DNA from: Chelonoidis abingdonii | Lineage: Eukaryota > Chordata > Testudines > Testudinidae | Reading direction: 5' to 3' | NCBI RefSeq assembly: GCF_003597395.2 | Contig: NC_133777.1 | Span: 57,519,814-57,583,813 of the forward strand | Length of the DNA stretch: 64,000 nucleotides | Part shown: positions 12,570 through 24,272 of the stretch, in pieces | Position numbering within the stretch: the first letter of the stretch is position 1 | How the letters are laid out: each line of letters starts with the position of its first letter | Made by a program: the position numbers and the translations under genes | The notes under the pieces: model-generated | Told to the model about the DNA's origin: nothing | Databases searched by the model: none | Seen by the model: the letters and a program-made list of their open reading frames with translations, nothing else

Positions 12570-13245
12570 TATCTGATTTACCCACAGATAGGGCTGTGTG
12601 AAATTGTGGACATTTTCATTATTTCCTTTGTATTTCTTTAAATGGGATATTTGTAAAAGATGCATGAAAATGGGAATTTGTAACATTTTTTACTGCAAAA
12701 TCACTTAAGCTTGAAAATTTGCTCATTTTCAAATGAACTTCCACCACTGTTGAGTGGATAATTAGCAAATTTTTCACAAAAATTAGGCAATTCTAGATTT
12801 TTCTTACCAAAATGAGAACTCACACTTTGAGTATTTTCAATTTCATCCTTAAAATTTTGTTACAGCTGTTAAAATCATCTGCTGGGCTACATTCTCTGCA
12901 ACAGAGAAAATGAAAGTTCTATTAATAGGAAGACAGGATATGCTGGGAGTTGCTCCACGCAAGAACTTTGGTTTTTAGAACTGGTTGTAGCATTTTCGAT
13001 CAAATATATTTTTGTTGAGATATGCTGCTTCATCAAAGCTGAAATGTTTTACAGCTGGGAAGATTTCTGAGGTCCACAAGAATCCCAAATTGAAAAACTG
13101 ACCTTTTAGATCTGAAAATCGACATTTCAACACATTTCTCAAGATAATTTGAAAAGTTTTATATCCATTCTATATCAGAATGAAAAAAAAAGTCAAAACC
13201 TCAAAAGTTGTCCCAAAACAGAATTGTCATTCTCTGGCCAGTTCT
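12570..13245. repeat. AT-rich, T/A-run repeat, probably decayed MITE material
   Basis: It is dense in 'aaaatt/tttt' words such as 'gaaaattgctcattttcaaa' and 'gttttatatccattctatat', and ends near 'ctctggccagttctactca'. That style is similar to 26100-26340. No clean terminal inverted repeat or target duplication was found, so the assignment is weak. Confidence 0.3.
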
Positions 13246-13399
13246 ACTCATAGTACTTGCCTTACACTGCACAGAAACCCTTCTACTTCCAGAGCATGGC
13301 ATCCCCTCAAGGCCTTAGATTCAGATTCTGTCATCAATTGCACATGTGATAGCTGAACTGACCACTAAAAATTAGACAATTAATTCCCGGTTGTTAATA

Positions 13400-15055
13400 A
13401 TGGTTTGGGAACTAGGTCAGTGAACTGACTATATGTAAATAACTTTTGGCCAAGTATGAAATTACACAGCTACTAATTGTGGTATGTAACCTATCATTTA
13501 AATCACCTTCTGTACCAGATGACTGGAGGATAGCATTGCCAGTTTTTTAAAAAGGCTCCAGAAGAGATCCCGGCGATTAGAGACCGCTAAGCCTAACTTC
13601 AGTACCAGCCAAATTGGTTGAAACTGTAGAAAAGAACAGAATTATCAGACACATAGATGCATGTGATTTGTTGTGGCAGAGTCAACATAGCTTTTGTAAA
13701 GGGAAATCATGCCTCACCAATCTGTTAGATTTCTTTGAGTGGGTCAACAATGTGGACAAGGGTGATTCTGTGGATATAGTGTACTTAGATTTTCAGAAAG
13801 CCTTTGACACCAAAGGTTGTTAAGGAAAGTATGAGTCGTGGGATAAGAGGGAAAGGTCTTTTCATGGATAAGTAACTGGTTAAAAGATAGGAAACAAAGG
13901 ATAGGAACAAATGGTCAGTTTTCATAATGGAGCAAGGTAAATAGAGGTGTCTCCCCAGGGATCTGTATTAGGACCAGTGCTATCAACATATTCATAAACG
14001 ATCTGGTAAAAAGAGAGTAAACAGTGAGGTGGCAAAATTTGCAGAATTACTAAAGATAGTTAAGTTCAAAGCAGATTGCAAGGAGTTACAAAGGGATCTA
14101 ACAAAACTGGGTGATGGGACAACAAAATGGCAGATTAAATTCAACGTTGATGAAAGCAAAATAATTCACATGAGAAAACATAATCACAACTATACATACA
14201 AAATGATGGGGTCTAAATTAGCTGTTATCACTCAAGAAAGATCTTAGAGTCACTGTGGATAGTTCTCTGAAAACATCTGCTCAATGCACAAAGGCAGTCA
14301 GAAAGCCTATCAGAATGTTCGGAAACATTAGGAAAGGGATAGATAATAAGACAGAAAATATCATAATGCCTCTATACAAATCCTTGGTATGCCCGCATCT
14401 TAAATACTGTGTGCAGATCTGGTCACCTCATCTTAAAAAAGATATATTAGATTTGGAAAAGTTACAGAGAAGGCAACAAAAAATGACTGAGGGGTATGGA
14501 ACAGCTTCCATATGAGGAGAGATTAAATAGACTGAGACTTTTCAGCTTGGAAGAATGTTGCCTAAGAGGGGACATGATAGAAGTCTATAAAATCTTGACT
14601 GGTTTGGAGAAAGTGAATAAGGAAATGTTATTTACTCTTTCACATAGCATAATAACTAGGGGTCACTCAATGAAATAAATAGGCAGTAGGTTTGAAACAA
14701 ACCAAAGGAAGTACTTTTTCACAGAACACACAGACAACCTGTGGAACACTTTGTCAGGGGATGTTGTGAAGGCCAAAACTATAACTGGGTTCAAAAAAGA
14801 AGTAGATAAGCTCACAGAGGATAGGTCCATCCATGGCTATTAGCCAGAATGATCAGGGATGCAACCCCATGCTCTGAGTGTCCTTAGCCTCTGATTGCCA
14901 GAATCTGGGAGTGGATGACAGGTGATGGATCACTAGATGATTGCCTGTTCTATTCATTCCTTCTGAAGCACCTGGCATTGGCCACTGTCAGAAGACCGGA
15001 TAGTGAGATAGATGGACCATTGATGTGACGCAGTATGACTGTTAGGTTCTTACAA
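13400..15055 (+). mobile_element. CR1 non-LTR retrotransposon, RT pseudogene with deleted active site
   Basis: The RT region reads 'SCLTNLLDFFEWVNNVDKGD' followed by VDIVYLDFQKAFDT (motif A) at about 13700-13810, then a degraded [10 protein letters not shown] block near 13950. At 14036-14058 the sequence encodes VAKFAELLKIV, whereas the sibling at 4740 has FADDTK. Nine nucleotides covering the Asp-Asp pair are missing in frame. The C-terminal region (about 14240-14680) includes 'LYKSLVCPHLKYCVQIWSPH', typical of CR1. The 3' UTR ends with 'cactgtcagaagaccggata' and 'gacgcagtatgactgttagg', a different CR1 subfamily tail from the copies at 4385 and 43993. Several frameshifts occur. Confidence 0.9.
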
Positions 15056-16782
15056 AAATTCTGCTGCCTTTATTTGATAAAAATTCCCATTGAGTTCAGT
15101 GGCAGTTTTGTTCAGTAGAGTTAAGCACAATCTGGCCCTTTACCAGTAAGAAGAATATCAGTATTCTGTTATCTTTTAGCAGTCTGAGTTTATTTATTTA
15201 TCGACAATTCTTCAAGCTTCATTTTTCATAAATATACTTGGCTGTTATTTGGGCACCAGTCTGAAAACTAAAGCAAGGAAGCCAGATATGCAGACCTTTC
15301 CTTTTTAGGGTAGAGAGAGGAAAGGATTGTTGTGGAGTTAAATGTCAAACAAAATATTGTAAATACATTAATTAAAAAAAAAGAGACTGAGATACTGGAT
15401 GAAGCAAACCAAGGTATATAACAGATACAGGATCAAATGCAAAGTTACAGTATTTAAACCCCAAGAATTCAAAAATCATGAGTCAAGCCCCCATAAATCA
15501 TAAAATCAGCATAAAAATCATGAGATTTTTAAAAAGAATAAATTTGGGGTTGTTTTTCTTTGCCTTCTGGATTTTGATACCTTAGGTTACACTCGGGACA
15601 TGTTTTTGAACTTTTATCTGCTACCATGAGGGGTCGAAACACATTTTTAAATTAAAGCTCAAATTCTCATGTAAACACTTGACTTCAGGAGTTGAGTCTT
15701 TAAAGAAAACACCAAATCTGACATGACTTGTGTTGCCAGCTCTCAAGATTTTATCACTAATCAGAAGAAAGTAAAATGAGAAAGGGAAGAAGAGGAATTT
15801 TAGGGCTGATGTAGAGGTCCCATAAAGTGTTAAATGTTACAAAATTGTTCTGTTCTGTCAAGTGTGATGCATTTAGTTAATATGACTTCAGAACACTATT
15901 TTCATGTTTTATAAATATTTTGTATTAGCTTCTTGATGACAGCAGAAAAGATCATCCTACAGAGAACTGCAGGAATGTTAAACAAAAGGAACCACTTCAT
16001 CCTTTATGGCTTGCATTGTGCATCTTTGCTAGTTTCTGAGACATATAGCAGTCTATTTGGCAGATCGAATACTAAAGCTATGTTCCATGTTTGTATATTG
16101 TTTTACTATTAGCTTGAAAATATGTCATGGTCACCAAACAAAGCAAACAAAAAGCTTCTCCATGTTTCCCTTATTTTTGAAACAAAGCAGTTTATCATTG
16201 TTGGGGTTTGTATCACTTTAAATAAAAATTTCCTTGGTCGGCTGTCTACATGAAAACAAGAGATAGAGACTGCATATTGGTGGTGGTGCTCAAGATTTAT
16301 CATAAAGGATCCCAGTTAATCTTTCTATAGAGTCCATTCCTGCATGGAAGGAAGCATCTTCTGAGAGGTAATGAGCACCCTCAATTCCTCGTAACTAGGC
16401 ATGAGAGTTGAGGGTGCTGACTGCATCCCCCTGCAGGATTGGACCATTTGTGCTCTAATGCTGTGCTGACGTAAGGCTCCTTGTAAACTGAGAGGTTACA
16501 TGTAGTTTTCTGAATAGTGTTTTAGTTGATTTTTTTGCTAGAGTCTTCTTTAATAAAGGGACATGCGGCTTTAAAGCAGCCGTTGCTGTCTAAGCATCAA
16601 CAGGCATCTTTGCACTGCTTTAGCCTCTGTTCTCCAATCATGCCTACCTGTCAAGAAGGCATTGAGATGCTTCCTTGTGTTTTAAAGGTTACCTTTTAGC
16701 TTGTTTTATGAATCAGAGCAGATGCATAACTTGGCATTGACCATTTCTGTCCCTCCCCTTCTTTGCTTTATACAAACTGCAG
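15056..16782. other. No gene seen; two palindromic repeat relics
   Basis: Relics of the short palindromic repeat type occur near 15085-15142 ('cccattgagttcagtggcag ... aatctggccc') and near 16365-16455 ('gagcaccctcaattcc ... gttgagggtgctgactgc'). The rest is unique AT-rich sequence. Confidence 0.45.
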
Positions 16783-16901
16783 CCCCCAGCTCATTGCTGT
16801 CTCGAGCCCCCTCCCCCAGCAGGGAGAAGTCATTACATGAAGAGATCAGCTTACCAGTTGTCTTCAGTGCAGTGGTTGAGAGCAAAGCTCCTAGTAGTAC
16901 A
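16783..16901 (+). CDS. Candidate isolated coding exon, 119 bp, gene unknown
   Basis: A long pyrimidine tract (tttctgtccctccccttctt ... ctgcag) precedes the segment, and an exact consensus donor, GTGAGT, follows at 16902-16907. Between them, one frame is open throughout. Two bases complete a split codon, then 39 codons end exactly at the donor (phase 1 in, phase 0 out). The peptide begins PSSLLSRAPSPSREKSLHEE and continues with a hydrophobic ISLPVVFSAVV stretch. Ser/Pro/Arg-rich composition of this kind is common in linkers of scaffold or cytoskeletal proteins, but I do not recognise the protein. One of the two other plus-strand frames has a stop (tga) near 16839. No partner exon was found in the window, so it would lie between long introns. 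It could also be a chance arrangement. Confidence 0.3.
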
Positions 16902-16907
16902 GTGAGT

Positions 16908-19205
16908 CAGAAGGGGAGAGAGTGGTGCCCAGCATAACTACAGGGCTGTGATACTGACACAAGTGCATCTGCTAGCTGTTAGTACTTGGCAGAGGGATTT
17001 CTCCTTTAGGGTAGTTCTAACTTTGGGTAATAATGTTTGTCAGCTACCTGATATTAACATTGCTCTACTTTCAAACAGCAGTGTTAGCAAGACCTGAGGG
17101 AGAGGTAAGCCTAGTATAAAGTCTTGTCAAAAATTATCTCTTGTCAGAATTTAATTTCCTCTTCTGTCTGTCAACAGGGATCGTGAGTGATTTTGTGTTG
17201 TGTAATACTAATGTGCAGTGTTACATTTTAGAATTGCATTGTCTGCTACTGTATGAAAATAGCTGTTTGCAGAATTCTGTAGCTGCTAAAATGAAACTAC
17301 CTATTGAAAACCAGCTTGTTTTTAGTTGTCGCACAGAGGACATATCATGTTTTGTGGATTTTTCTCTGCTAATATGTAGAAAAATATAATTCTGTTTACA
17401 ACAATCTGTAGTGTTGATGATATACAATGTTAAGTTCAAGTTTTCTGCAGGAAAGATGTATGATTGAAAAAAGTTTTTACTTGGTGTTTTCCTTATGTAA
17501 AACACTGCAAGTCTTGTATGGAGTATATTTATAACTAGCCTCTGCATTCAGTGTGTGTGAATTATTAGAATAATACATTAGAGATAGAAAACCGATCCCT
17601 ATTTTAGAATATATGTGGTATCCCTAAAGAGGGATTTTGTAATATTCCTATTAATATGAGAATTCTAAGTGAAGGAATGGAACAGTCATTCCTACACATT
17701 TGAAATTGCTCCTTCATTTGCTAAATGCACTTTTTCAGGTTTTTGCTCAGATCAGCCTAGTTCTACATCAAGCCCTTATTGCATATTGAAGCAGAAAATT
17801 TAAAATAGGTCATTTTCCATTTAGGAAAGAATTCAGCAAACATAATTATATAGATATGAAATATCCTTATTAATGAAGTAACTGGCAAAAACATACCCAG
17901 TCCTTGATACATTTGATAGTCTTCTCTCCCCACTCCCTAACTAAAATGTGATGCATATTTATGCATTTTAAAAGAACAAATGGGTATGCTATTCTTTAAT
18001 AAGCTTTTTTTGTTTACGTATGTCAACAGTATGCATAAGAGCTAAGTGAAAACTAAATCTTCTGAAGGATGGTGATTCTGCTTTAAAGCTCTGACTTTTG
18101 TTGTTCTTGTGAGAAGATTCCAATAGCCTTATAAAGCCCAGACCAATTACTTCCCCTGAAAAAAGAAAGTAGTGGTGAACTGAAAACACATCTGAGTCAA
18201 AAGCTGCTGGGTTGGCACTGGTTATTAGCTCGTAGTTCTAGACAGAGAGTGCATTTTGCTTTCAGAGTGGTTTAAAAAAGGAATGGTAATATTTGTGATT
18301 CCAGAAACAAGGTCTATTTTAATGAAATCATGTGTTGGGAAATGCAGTCTTTGATCTAATTAAAAAAGTGGGGAAAAGTTTTCGTCAGAGGCTCAAGGAA
18401 TTTAAAAGGGTGGACGTTCAGAGCGACTAGAAGCTAATCATTGCCCTCTAGTTGTCACTGAGGTTTTAACTTTCCTGTTGATTGTTACTGAGTAAAGAAA
18501 ATGATAGATGGACTCACCTTACCCAGGCGTAGGGACTTTGAAATGGGTGGTGGCTCATATGGAAAATATTTCTGTTACACTGCATGCACATGTGGTCTTC
18601 AGAGATCCATATAAACAGTAAATCTACTGCAGCAGCAGTGTTACCTGCCAATTATCCTTGTTAGTGAACAAAATAAAAGCAATGCTGTGTTCTTACCTGG
18701 AAATGAATTGGCATTAGCAGTGCAATGTGGAATGTTTTAGAACTGTAATCCTCATGCCGTATACTTAACACTGCTGTACTGTTAACTTGAGTTTTTCAGC
18801 TAATACTGCAGACCAAATATAAAAAGGGGATTGGAGCTGTACCATTGATCATATGCTTTACTATAATAATGAGAAGTCTGCTTTTTTAATCTAATTATAT
18901 GTCTATTTATGAAAGCCATATAATAACTAAAATACACAATGTCTGGTAGCAATGGAGTAGTTCCTTTGTCTGTGAGTTGCCAGAGACCAATGGATAATCA
19001 TGTGCATTTTTCTGCTGCAGCTGCACAATCTTGCTACATAAATATTCTCTCTCTAGGAAATTTATTCGATTAGGATTTTTCCCTTGCTGGATAGATAAGG
19101 AAATAAAAAGAAGGAAAATAAGTGAGCAGCCATTTTAAAAAGTAGCCTGTAATATAGTGTGCGGATTTAAAGTGTTGCATTTACTTCTATGAATGTTTGT
19201 ATTGC
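16908..19205. other. No gene seen
   Basis: This is AT-rich unique sequence. No transposon end, SINE or further exon was recognised. If 16783-16901 is a true exon, this stretch would be intronic. Confidence 0.45.
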
Positions 19206-19213
19206 TTTATAGT

Positions 19214-19987
19214 TAGGGCCCTACCAAATTCAAGGTCCATTTTGGTCAATTTCACAGCCATAGGATTTTAAAAATCTGAAATGTCATGATTTCAGCAGTT
19301 TAAATCTGACATTTCTCTGTGTTGTAATTGTAGGAGTCCTGACCTAAAAGGAGTTGCGGTGGGAAGGCGTGTCACAAGGTTATTGTGTGTGTGTGGGGGG
19401 GTGTTGTGGTACTGCTACCCTTACTTCTAAATTGCTGCTGGCGGCTGTGCTGCCTTCAGAGCTGGGCAGCTGGAGAGTAGCGACTGCTGGCCAGGAGCGC
19501 AGCTCTGAAGGAAGAGCCAGCACCAGCGCAGAAGTAAGGATGGCATGATATGGTATTGCCATCCTTACTTCTGCACTGCAGACTACAGGTCTGGGTCCTC
19601 AGTCAGCAACCACCACTCTCTGGCCGCCCACTTCTGAAGGCAGCAACGCAGAAGGAAGGGTGGCATAATATAGTATTGATACCCTTACTTCTGCCCTGCT
19701 GCTGGTGGGGAGCTGCTTTCAGAGCTGGGCGCTCAGCCAGCAGCTGCTGCTCTCTGGCCACCCAGCTTTGAAGGCAGTGCAGAAGTAAGGGTGGCAGTAC
19801 CGCAACCTCCCTAAAATAACCTTGTGACTTTTTGGGTCAGGACCCTCAATTTGAGAAACATTGGTCTCCCCCATGAAATCTGTGTAGTATAGGGTAAAAG
19901 CACACAAAAGACTACATTTCATGGGGGGAGGCCAGATTTCATGGTCTGTGATGTGTTTTTCATGGCCTTGAATTTGTTAAGGTCCTA
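19214..19987. mobile_element. Non-autonomous hAT element with internal tandem repeats
   Basis: The ends are TAGGGCCCTACCAAATTCAA at 19214 and, reverse complemented, TAGGACCTTAACAAATTCAA ending at 19987. The flanks TTTATAGT (19206-19213) and TTTATAGG (19988-19995) are an 8-bp target duplication with one mismatch, typical of hAT. The interior (about 19410-19810) holds three units of roughly 120-150 bp, each starting 'ccttacttctgc' and ending 'gcagaagtaagggtggca'. No transposase frame is present; the open frames here come from the tandem units. Confidence 0.85.
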
Positions 19988-21616
19988 TTTATAGGGGAGG
20001 GTGTGTGTGTGTGTGTATTTGTTAAAGGTGTGCTCATAAAAGCATCAGCTTGTGATGGTCTTTTTCTTGATGGCTTGTTCTTTCCTGCATTGTAATACAT
20101 GCTCTTTGGATATTCAAGAAGCATTCAAGAAAATCATGAAAATCCAACTGTTACAATTTCCTCCTTTGTGAATCTTAAAGAATTGCTGATTGTCTCTGTC
20201 TGGTTATTTCATGCTTGTTTTTAGTCGTTGGGATAGCAAATGACTCAACATGATGTCACTTAACCTGCATTGCACCACTTTTCCTGTCTTCTAGGTGATA
20301 TTTTAGGATCAAGATTTTTTTTTATCTTGTAGGGGAATGTGGCAATGTAACCTTGCAACTTGCTCATTGCTCACAGTAGCCCAGTATCAGAACCGTTTTT
20401 GATACTGTTTGCGAGGAAATTGAAACTCTCTTCACCCACAACTGGATGCTCAAAATGTTACCTTCTTTCTGACTCAGTCTCTCTGGAGCTCAGAGTACAG
20501 ATTCCTTCTCTACTGGGTGTCCAGGAGCAGTTGTCCCCACCAACAGACTGTACAAGTGGTTCCTGTGACTAAGAAAGAAGTAAAGTTTATTTGGCATTGG
20601 ATAGAAAATCATGAGAAAACCACAAAAAAGTGAAGCAGACTACCATCTATCTGAATTTAACACTGCAGAAAGTGCAGTGCTCAGCTCTTATTTTTAAAAT
20701 TATGGTTAAACAAGATTTTTTTTGAAATGCTGTATTTTTGCAAGTCCTGTGTCATAGCTCCCAACGTGACCATTCACTGTGTTCCATCTTGTCTGCGAAA
20801 ATTTCCTCCACGGCCAGTGTGTCAGGGCTTAATAAGGTATGTTGTCCTGGGAATTCTCCATGTGCAACTGGAGAGTCTCTCCTTTAGTAGTTCTGAAGGA
20901 CTTTGTATACCCATATGTTAAGCCTTCATTAGCATGCTCCACATTACCTCATTCCTTGGTTCAGACATCAGCACACAATTACATCATATTTGATTAAATT
21001 CATCCTTCTTTCTATTTCAAAATATTCAAACTTTTAAATGTCCCCTGTGCAGTTTGCAAGGTGCACATTTGAAGGGACTTATTTGAACTTATAGAAGGGT
21101 TAAATCTCTCCAGCTGAATACTCAAACCATGCCTCTTCTTCCATGATAGCAGTTGCTTTTAGCATGGGACGGCTAAATTGAGCCACCTTACACTGAGACG
21201 TACCCTGCTCCTGGAATAGTCCTATTGATTTCTGTAGGTGTCAGTGGAGCTATGCTGATTGGACTAGCCGAGGCTCTGAGCCTAAGGGAGTTAAGCTTTA
21301 AGTAGTGAAATATAAGAGCATATTTCATAAAGAAAATGAATATCTCAGAGGGTGACAAACATTAGGTTGTTCTTGGCATTTTAATCCTGACTTGTACTGA
21401 GTTTTATTTTTCAGATTTATTAGAAGTTTGATAGAATTTCTCGCCCACTAAAAATCTCTGTGGTCTTCAACCTGGTTGTCTTTAATATGTTGTAATTTAA
21501 TCCCTACACCCTTGTCCCAAGACTCCTGCACTTGCATGGAGCACCTGTGAGGTTAGTGGAGCTTGACCTGGCATAGGGGTGCACCCAAATGGGTTTCCTA
21601 ACAGGATGGAGCCCTA
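19988..21616. other. No gene seen; short GT microsatellite at left edge
   Basis: A (GT)n run lies at about 19999-20016. A weak palindromic relic may occur near 21190-21290. The rest is unremarkable unique sequence. Confidence 0.45.
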
Positions 21617-21903
21617 AGGGTATGTCTACACAGCAACTAGACACCCGCAGCTGGTCCATGCCGCCCACTCGGGCTCTCTGGCCTCGGATTGTAGGGCTGC
21701 TTCATTTCTGTGTAGACTTCCCGACTTAGGTGGGAGCCCAGGCTGTAGGACCCTGTGGGGTGGGAATATCCCTGAGCTCAGGCTCCATCTTGAGGCCAGG
21801 TGTCTACACAGCAATGAAACAGCCCTGTGAGCCTCAGCCCCAAGAGCCTGAATCAGCTAGCGTGTGCCAGCTGCGGGTTTTTCTTTGCTCGTAGACATAC
21901 CCT
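21617..21903. mobile_element. Foldback MITE
   Basis: The terminal inverted repeat AGGGTATGTCTAC at 21617 is matched by GTAGACATACCCT ending at 21903. The inner sequence is also near-palindromic: 'acccgcagctggtcc' pairs with 'tgccagctgcgggt', 'cagcaactagac' has the counterpart 'gtctacacagcaat', and 'gagcccaggctgtagg' pairs with 'ctgagctcaggctcc'. The whole element can fold back on itself. The target duplication is not resolved, so the superfamily (hAT or other) is open. Confidence 0.75.
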
Positions 21904-24038
21904 ATGTTGCTTATGGCCACTGACTTCAGAAAATAAAATGTATGTGGAAATGCATAAATCTTTACAAAGAAATTCACCCAGCCTGGGCTGCTTAGGAAAT
22001 TCTTATCCAAACCCGTATGATACTATTTAGTATTGTTTGCAATTAGCATTTTTTAAATTCTGTCGGACTGACAATAAATAGGTGAACATTATAGACATGT
22101 AAAAAAAAATAGCCTCAAATGTAAAATAAATGTCTCTTTCATCTGTGTTTTCGTCTGTATGAGAACTATTCATAAAAGTATATTCCTAGCTGATCTATTG
22201 GTGCATTTAAATGGATGGGAACTAGCTTGTAAACTTCTTCCGAATCCTTTACAGCTCTGGGACGATATTGTGTCCAGGCAAAAAAAATTTTTCTGCAATC
22301 ACTGTAGTAATTGGATTTGTTAAAGAAGCAGAACTTTTATTCAGACAAATGGGATGTCATTTGCTTTGTACTTCCTACAGCAGTCAGTATGAAGCACAGA
22401 AAATCTAACCACATTCTTAAAGGCTAGTTTCATCAGGTATCTGTTGGAAATACAACACATTTTATTAGTTTAATGGTTGTTAAATCATCCCCTATGAGTT
22501 TAGGCATGGGGAGGGGATCAAGCCGCAAAGTGAACATACAAAAATGGGAAACAGAATCTATAGTCTTTATATCCCTGCCCTCTGAAACCTCAGAGGATCC
22601 AATGTGTGAATTATGGATGTTTCAGACACTTTGATTTGGCTGAGTGGAGTAAAAGTTGTTGCTAGGAGAGAGTGCTTTACACAGCATCATGTATTGCAAA
22701 ACTAGGAAGAGATATGCAGGAATGCAGCTGATCCTGCCTGCATCAATTCCTTGCCCACCTTATGGAATTGCAAATCCCAGTTCCTGACTTAATATTTCCC
22801 TGGAAATGTCACAACTCTTGGAGATATAGGTCCTTGCTTTGTGGGTGGCCAACATATTTAGCAGAAAGGTTGGCTTGCTGTGGCAAACCATCATGGGTGG
22901 CCCTTAAAATTTTCCGTTCAGTTGCTTATCTGTACCATGCAAACTTTGCACTGAAAATCTTGCGAGAACAGCCTTTCTCTTAGTACTTCAGCATGTCTGT
23001 TTCCTTTTCTAACCGGAAGCAGGAAGTGCAAAGATGGATTAAAATTAATAGAATATACCTATCTTTAAAATTAGACTAATTTGTTCACACCTAAAAAAAA
23101 ACCCTGTTTGGTTCAAATTTAGGCCAAAGATTCAGGTCAGTTCCTATTATATTGGAATGAGTTTCCTACTCCTAATTATTCTCTCCCATCCTGTGACAGA
23201 GCTGAGGTCCATTGTGCCAGCTTCTAACTGGGGTTTTGTTTCTAAAAATACATATACATTTTTAAATCTTTGCTGGGTTGCATGGTAGGAGCCAAGTCAC
23301 TTAACAGCCTTCTTTTGAAAGCATCTTCAAGTTTTGTGTTGCTCGTGTAGTAGTCTTCCTTGGCTGACAGGTCTGTTGCTGAGGTCAGCCAAAGAGTATA
23401 GCTTATGCCAGCATTGTGACTCTCTTTCCATACAGTAGGGTATAAATCATGCTCTCTCTCACTGTTATGAGAAATGAACTGCTTGAGCAAGCAAAGAACC
23501 CAGTAAACAACATCAGGCTATGGCCCTTTTAAATGTTTTCCCTGGTTGACTGACATTTAGTCTGTCATGAAAGAATTTTCCCCCCGATCTAGGATGCATG
23601 AGCAATTTTCTTAGCATGCTCAATGGAATCTTCTGGTGTCATTCTAAAAAGCCCCACACATTGTGTCAGATGCTCTATCCTTGAGATGAGACAGTGTCCT
23701 TGAGATACTCTCGAGTCATGTGCTGCTGCTGCTCTCTCTCAACTTTAACTTCAGTATTAATAGTTTTCCTTTGCCATAGAAATATATGCTAGGGTGATTT
23801 ACCATCAATAAAGTTGTGATTTATATTGCTGTAGAAATAACTCCTAAAATGATTTTTTCACATTTCATGAATTTTCCTTTCCTCTCCCCCACCCCAAATT
23901 CTCAAGAATTTCTCATTCCTTCCCAAGCATTAACTGCTCCTGGATCCTCTCCTCCTATGGGAAGTCCAGGTCTGTAATACCAGGAATATTGCAGATCTGA
24001 GTGTAGTGCACTGGCAGTGAGTTGTGAATAGCTTTTGG
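21904..24038. other. No gene seen
   Basis: No repeat ends or exon signals were recognised. Minus-strand open frames near 23242-23490 have no domain I know and are within chance length. Confidence 0.45.
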
Positions 24039-24046
24039 CCCATAAG

Positions 24047-24264
24047 CAGGGGCGGCAAGCCACGGGGGGGGGGGGCACTCTGCTGGTCACTGTGAGAGTG
24101 GCAGGCAGGCTGCCTTCGGCGGCATGCCTGCAGAGGGTCCGCTGGTCCGTGGCTTCGGCGGACTTCCTGCAGGCTGCCACCGAATTTGCGGGACCACGGA
24201 CCTCCCGCAGGCAAGCCGCCGAAGGCAGCCTGCCTGCCATGCTTGGGGCAGCAAAATACCTGTG
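24047..24264. mobile_element. hAT MITE with GC-rich palindrome
   Basis: Perfect 8-bp target duplications, CCCATAAG, flank it at 24039-24046 and 24265-24272. It starts CAGGGGCGGCAAG, followed by a G-run. The core 'gcaggcaggctgccttcgg' ... 'gccgaaggcagcctgcct' forms long inverted arms around a cggactt/ctgcaggctgcc centre. The core phrase 'ggcatgcctgc-gagggtcc-ctggtcc' is shared with the element at 30146-30465. The open frames here are read through the palindrome and are not genes. Confidence 0.9.
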
Positions 24265-24272
24265 CCCATAAG

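Noticed and set aside
17150..17190. Acceptor-like 'cctcttctgtctgtcaacag' followed five bases later by GTGAGT
   Set aside because: The implied exon would be 5 bp. More likely an isolated splice-like word.
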